NCBI GenBank assembly: GCA_963814985.1
Contig: CAWFFV010000005.1
Span: forward strand, 1 to 46,735
DNA length: 46,735 nt
Reading direction: 5' to 3'
Origin: CAWFFV01 sp963814985
GTDB lineage: Bacteria; Chloroflexota; Ktedonobacteria; Ktedonobacterales; Ktedonobacteraceae
A model generated the notes under the pieces. That model was not told the DNA's origin. It made no database searches and saw only the letters and a program-made list of their open reading frames with translations. This document shows positions 46,011 through 46,735 of this stretch, piece after piece. The translations under genes were made by a program, and so were the position numbers. How positions within the stretch are numbered: position 1 is the first letter of the stretch; the number at the start of each line of letters is the position of its first letter.

Positions 46011-46405
46011 ATGAATGATGATCGCTATACATCAGGTTGGGCAAACATTCGAAAGTTTGATGGAGAAGAAGGAGGAGCACTACAGCAAGCATTGGATGAT
46101 CTTGCTAAAATTGCTCCTGACCTTGCACGTTATACAGTCGAATATCCCTTTGGAGATATTTACTCTCGACCGAGCTTAGAAATCAAAGATCGCGAACTCA
46201 TTAATGTCGCTGTTCTGACAGCATAGGACGCCTCCCTCAACTAAAGCTGCACATCCCAGGCGCGCTTAACGTTGGCTGGACACGCGAACAGATCGTGGAA
46301 GTTATTACCCAGATGTCTGTCTATGCTGGCTTTCCTGCCGCACTCAGCGCAGCCTTTACAGCAAAAGAAGTGTTCGATGAAATAGATAGGCAAAACTCCA
46401 GATAA
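46011..46405 (+). pseudogene. Carboxymuconolactone decarboxylase-family protein, one frameshift
   Basis: ATG 46011 follows GGAGG at the ideal distance. The first frame (NIRKFDGEEGGALQQAL, IYSRPSLEIKDRELINVAVL) hits TAG at 46224-46226. The next frame continues LGRLPQLKLHIPGALNVGWT and VYAGFPAALSAAFTAKEVF to TAA 46403-46405. A single missing base near 46224 explains it. The family includes AhpD-like peroxidase helpers and true decarboxylases; no CxxC is present, so it is not of the AhpD redox type. Confidence 0.88.
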
Positions 46406-46506
46406 CTGTGATCGGAAATACAGTTTAGCAAATTGTAAATGTTGGGATGAAGCGGCTCATGGCCAACTTTGGTGACTGACGAACTAACAAAAGGAAGAGG
46501 TACAAT

Positions 46507-46724
46507 AGTTGTGAGTGCTTTCTATAGACTCCGTTGGCGAATAGTAAACGGGCAGGGAAAATCCCAGTCGGATCATGGATAACACCTTTTACTCTTTCTC
46601 CTTGATCATAAGAGTCGTCAATGCCCAACAGAAGAGGCAAAGAGGCGGAAAGCAGGGAATTCGTGTGCATCTTCTCCCTGTCATGCCATTCGCCAACGGA
46701 GTCTCTTATAGAACACTCACAACT
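46507..46724 (-). repeat. Nested palindromic repeat (GACTCCGTTGGCGAAT family), copy e
   Basis: 218 bp, same orientation as copy c. Outer arms AGTTGTGAGTG / CACTCACAACT, inner arms GACTCCGTTGGCGAAT / ATTCGCCAACGGAGTC. The right flank CAAATAAGCAA matches that of copy c. Confidence 0.85.
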
Positions 46725-46735
46725 CAAATAAGCAA

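Overview
The window looks like a piece of a Ktedonobacteria-type chromosome or large plasmid (Chloroflexota). This is inferred from the gene families, not from a marker gene. The clues are a NACHT ATPase with a poly-helical membrane tail, a protelomerase-family protein, a replication-relaxation family protein, a winged-helix/ISL3-type transposase, several DDE insertion sequences and very abundant small palindromic elements. No rRNA, tRNA or CRISPR array was seen. It is accessory DNA: roughly half of the recognisable genes are broken, and intergenic space is packed with nested repeats.

Layout. 1-2136 (-): remains of a NACHT/STAND ATPase whose 5' end is cut by an IS66 remnant (2137-3370). 3917-5161 (+): secreted SGNH hydrolase with one internal TAA. 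5326-6693: second IS66 remnant carrying a 132-bp MITE. 6690-9475 (-): two-gene exopolysaccharide unit (processive glycosyltransferase, then a frameshifted polysaccharide deacetylase). 9608-11262: two MITE-like elements and a frameshifted lipoprotein cellulase (GH5). 11599-13427: decayed ISL3 element. 14218-15816: a repeat, a second copy of the 132-bp MITE and an intact response-regulator/histidine-kinase hybrid. 16283-18490: palindromic elements and a purine-rich composite repeat split by a transposase fragment. 18636-21596 (+): two small hypothetical proteins and a large Cys-paired beta-propeller/LppX-like protein with TGA at codon 4. 22120-23342 (-): coupled GTPase plus membrane protein. 23870-24583 (-): replication-relaxation family protein. 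24759-28560: repeats, a methyltransferase and a small membrane protein. 28561-30420 (+): MerR regulator with a classic 19-bp-spacer promoter, a chimeric dehydrogenase/aldo-keto reductase and an SDR, all tightly overlapping. 31401-33113 (-): ECF sigma factor and a damaged peroxiredoxin that share a conserved upstream promoter-like motif. 33510-35423 (-): protelomerase-like protein split by a single TAA. 35567-36908: IS4-type element with nonsense mutations. 38105-41928: hypothetical membrane-anchored protein, alpha/beta hydrolase, EthD-like protein, DoxX. 41807-44870: large IS transposase gene interrupted by an intact second copy of the IS4-type element (11-bp target duplication). 44885-46724: second copy of the composite repeat, a frameshifted carboxymuconolactone decarboxylase and one more palindromic repeat.

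Themes. (1) A protelomerase-family gene, together with large inverted repeats in the window, raises the possibility of a linear or hairpin-ended replicon. (2) Repeats form a hierarchy: a ~220-bp palindromic element recurs five times plus a solo outer-arm remnant, often next to a second repeat family. One related 185-bp element shows a perfect 9-bp target duplication. (3) Mobile-element ends supply stop codons to three host or IS genes. (4) Several genes are broken by a single in-frame nonsense codon, and normal stops of all three types close intact genes, so these look like recent pseudogenes rather than a recoded genetic code.
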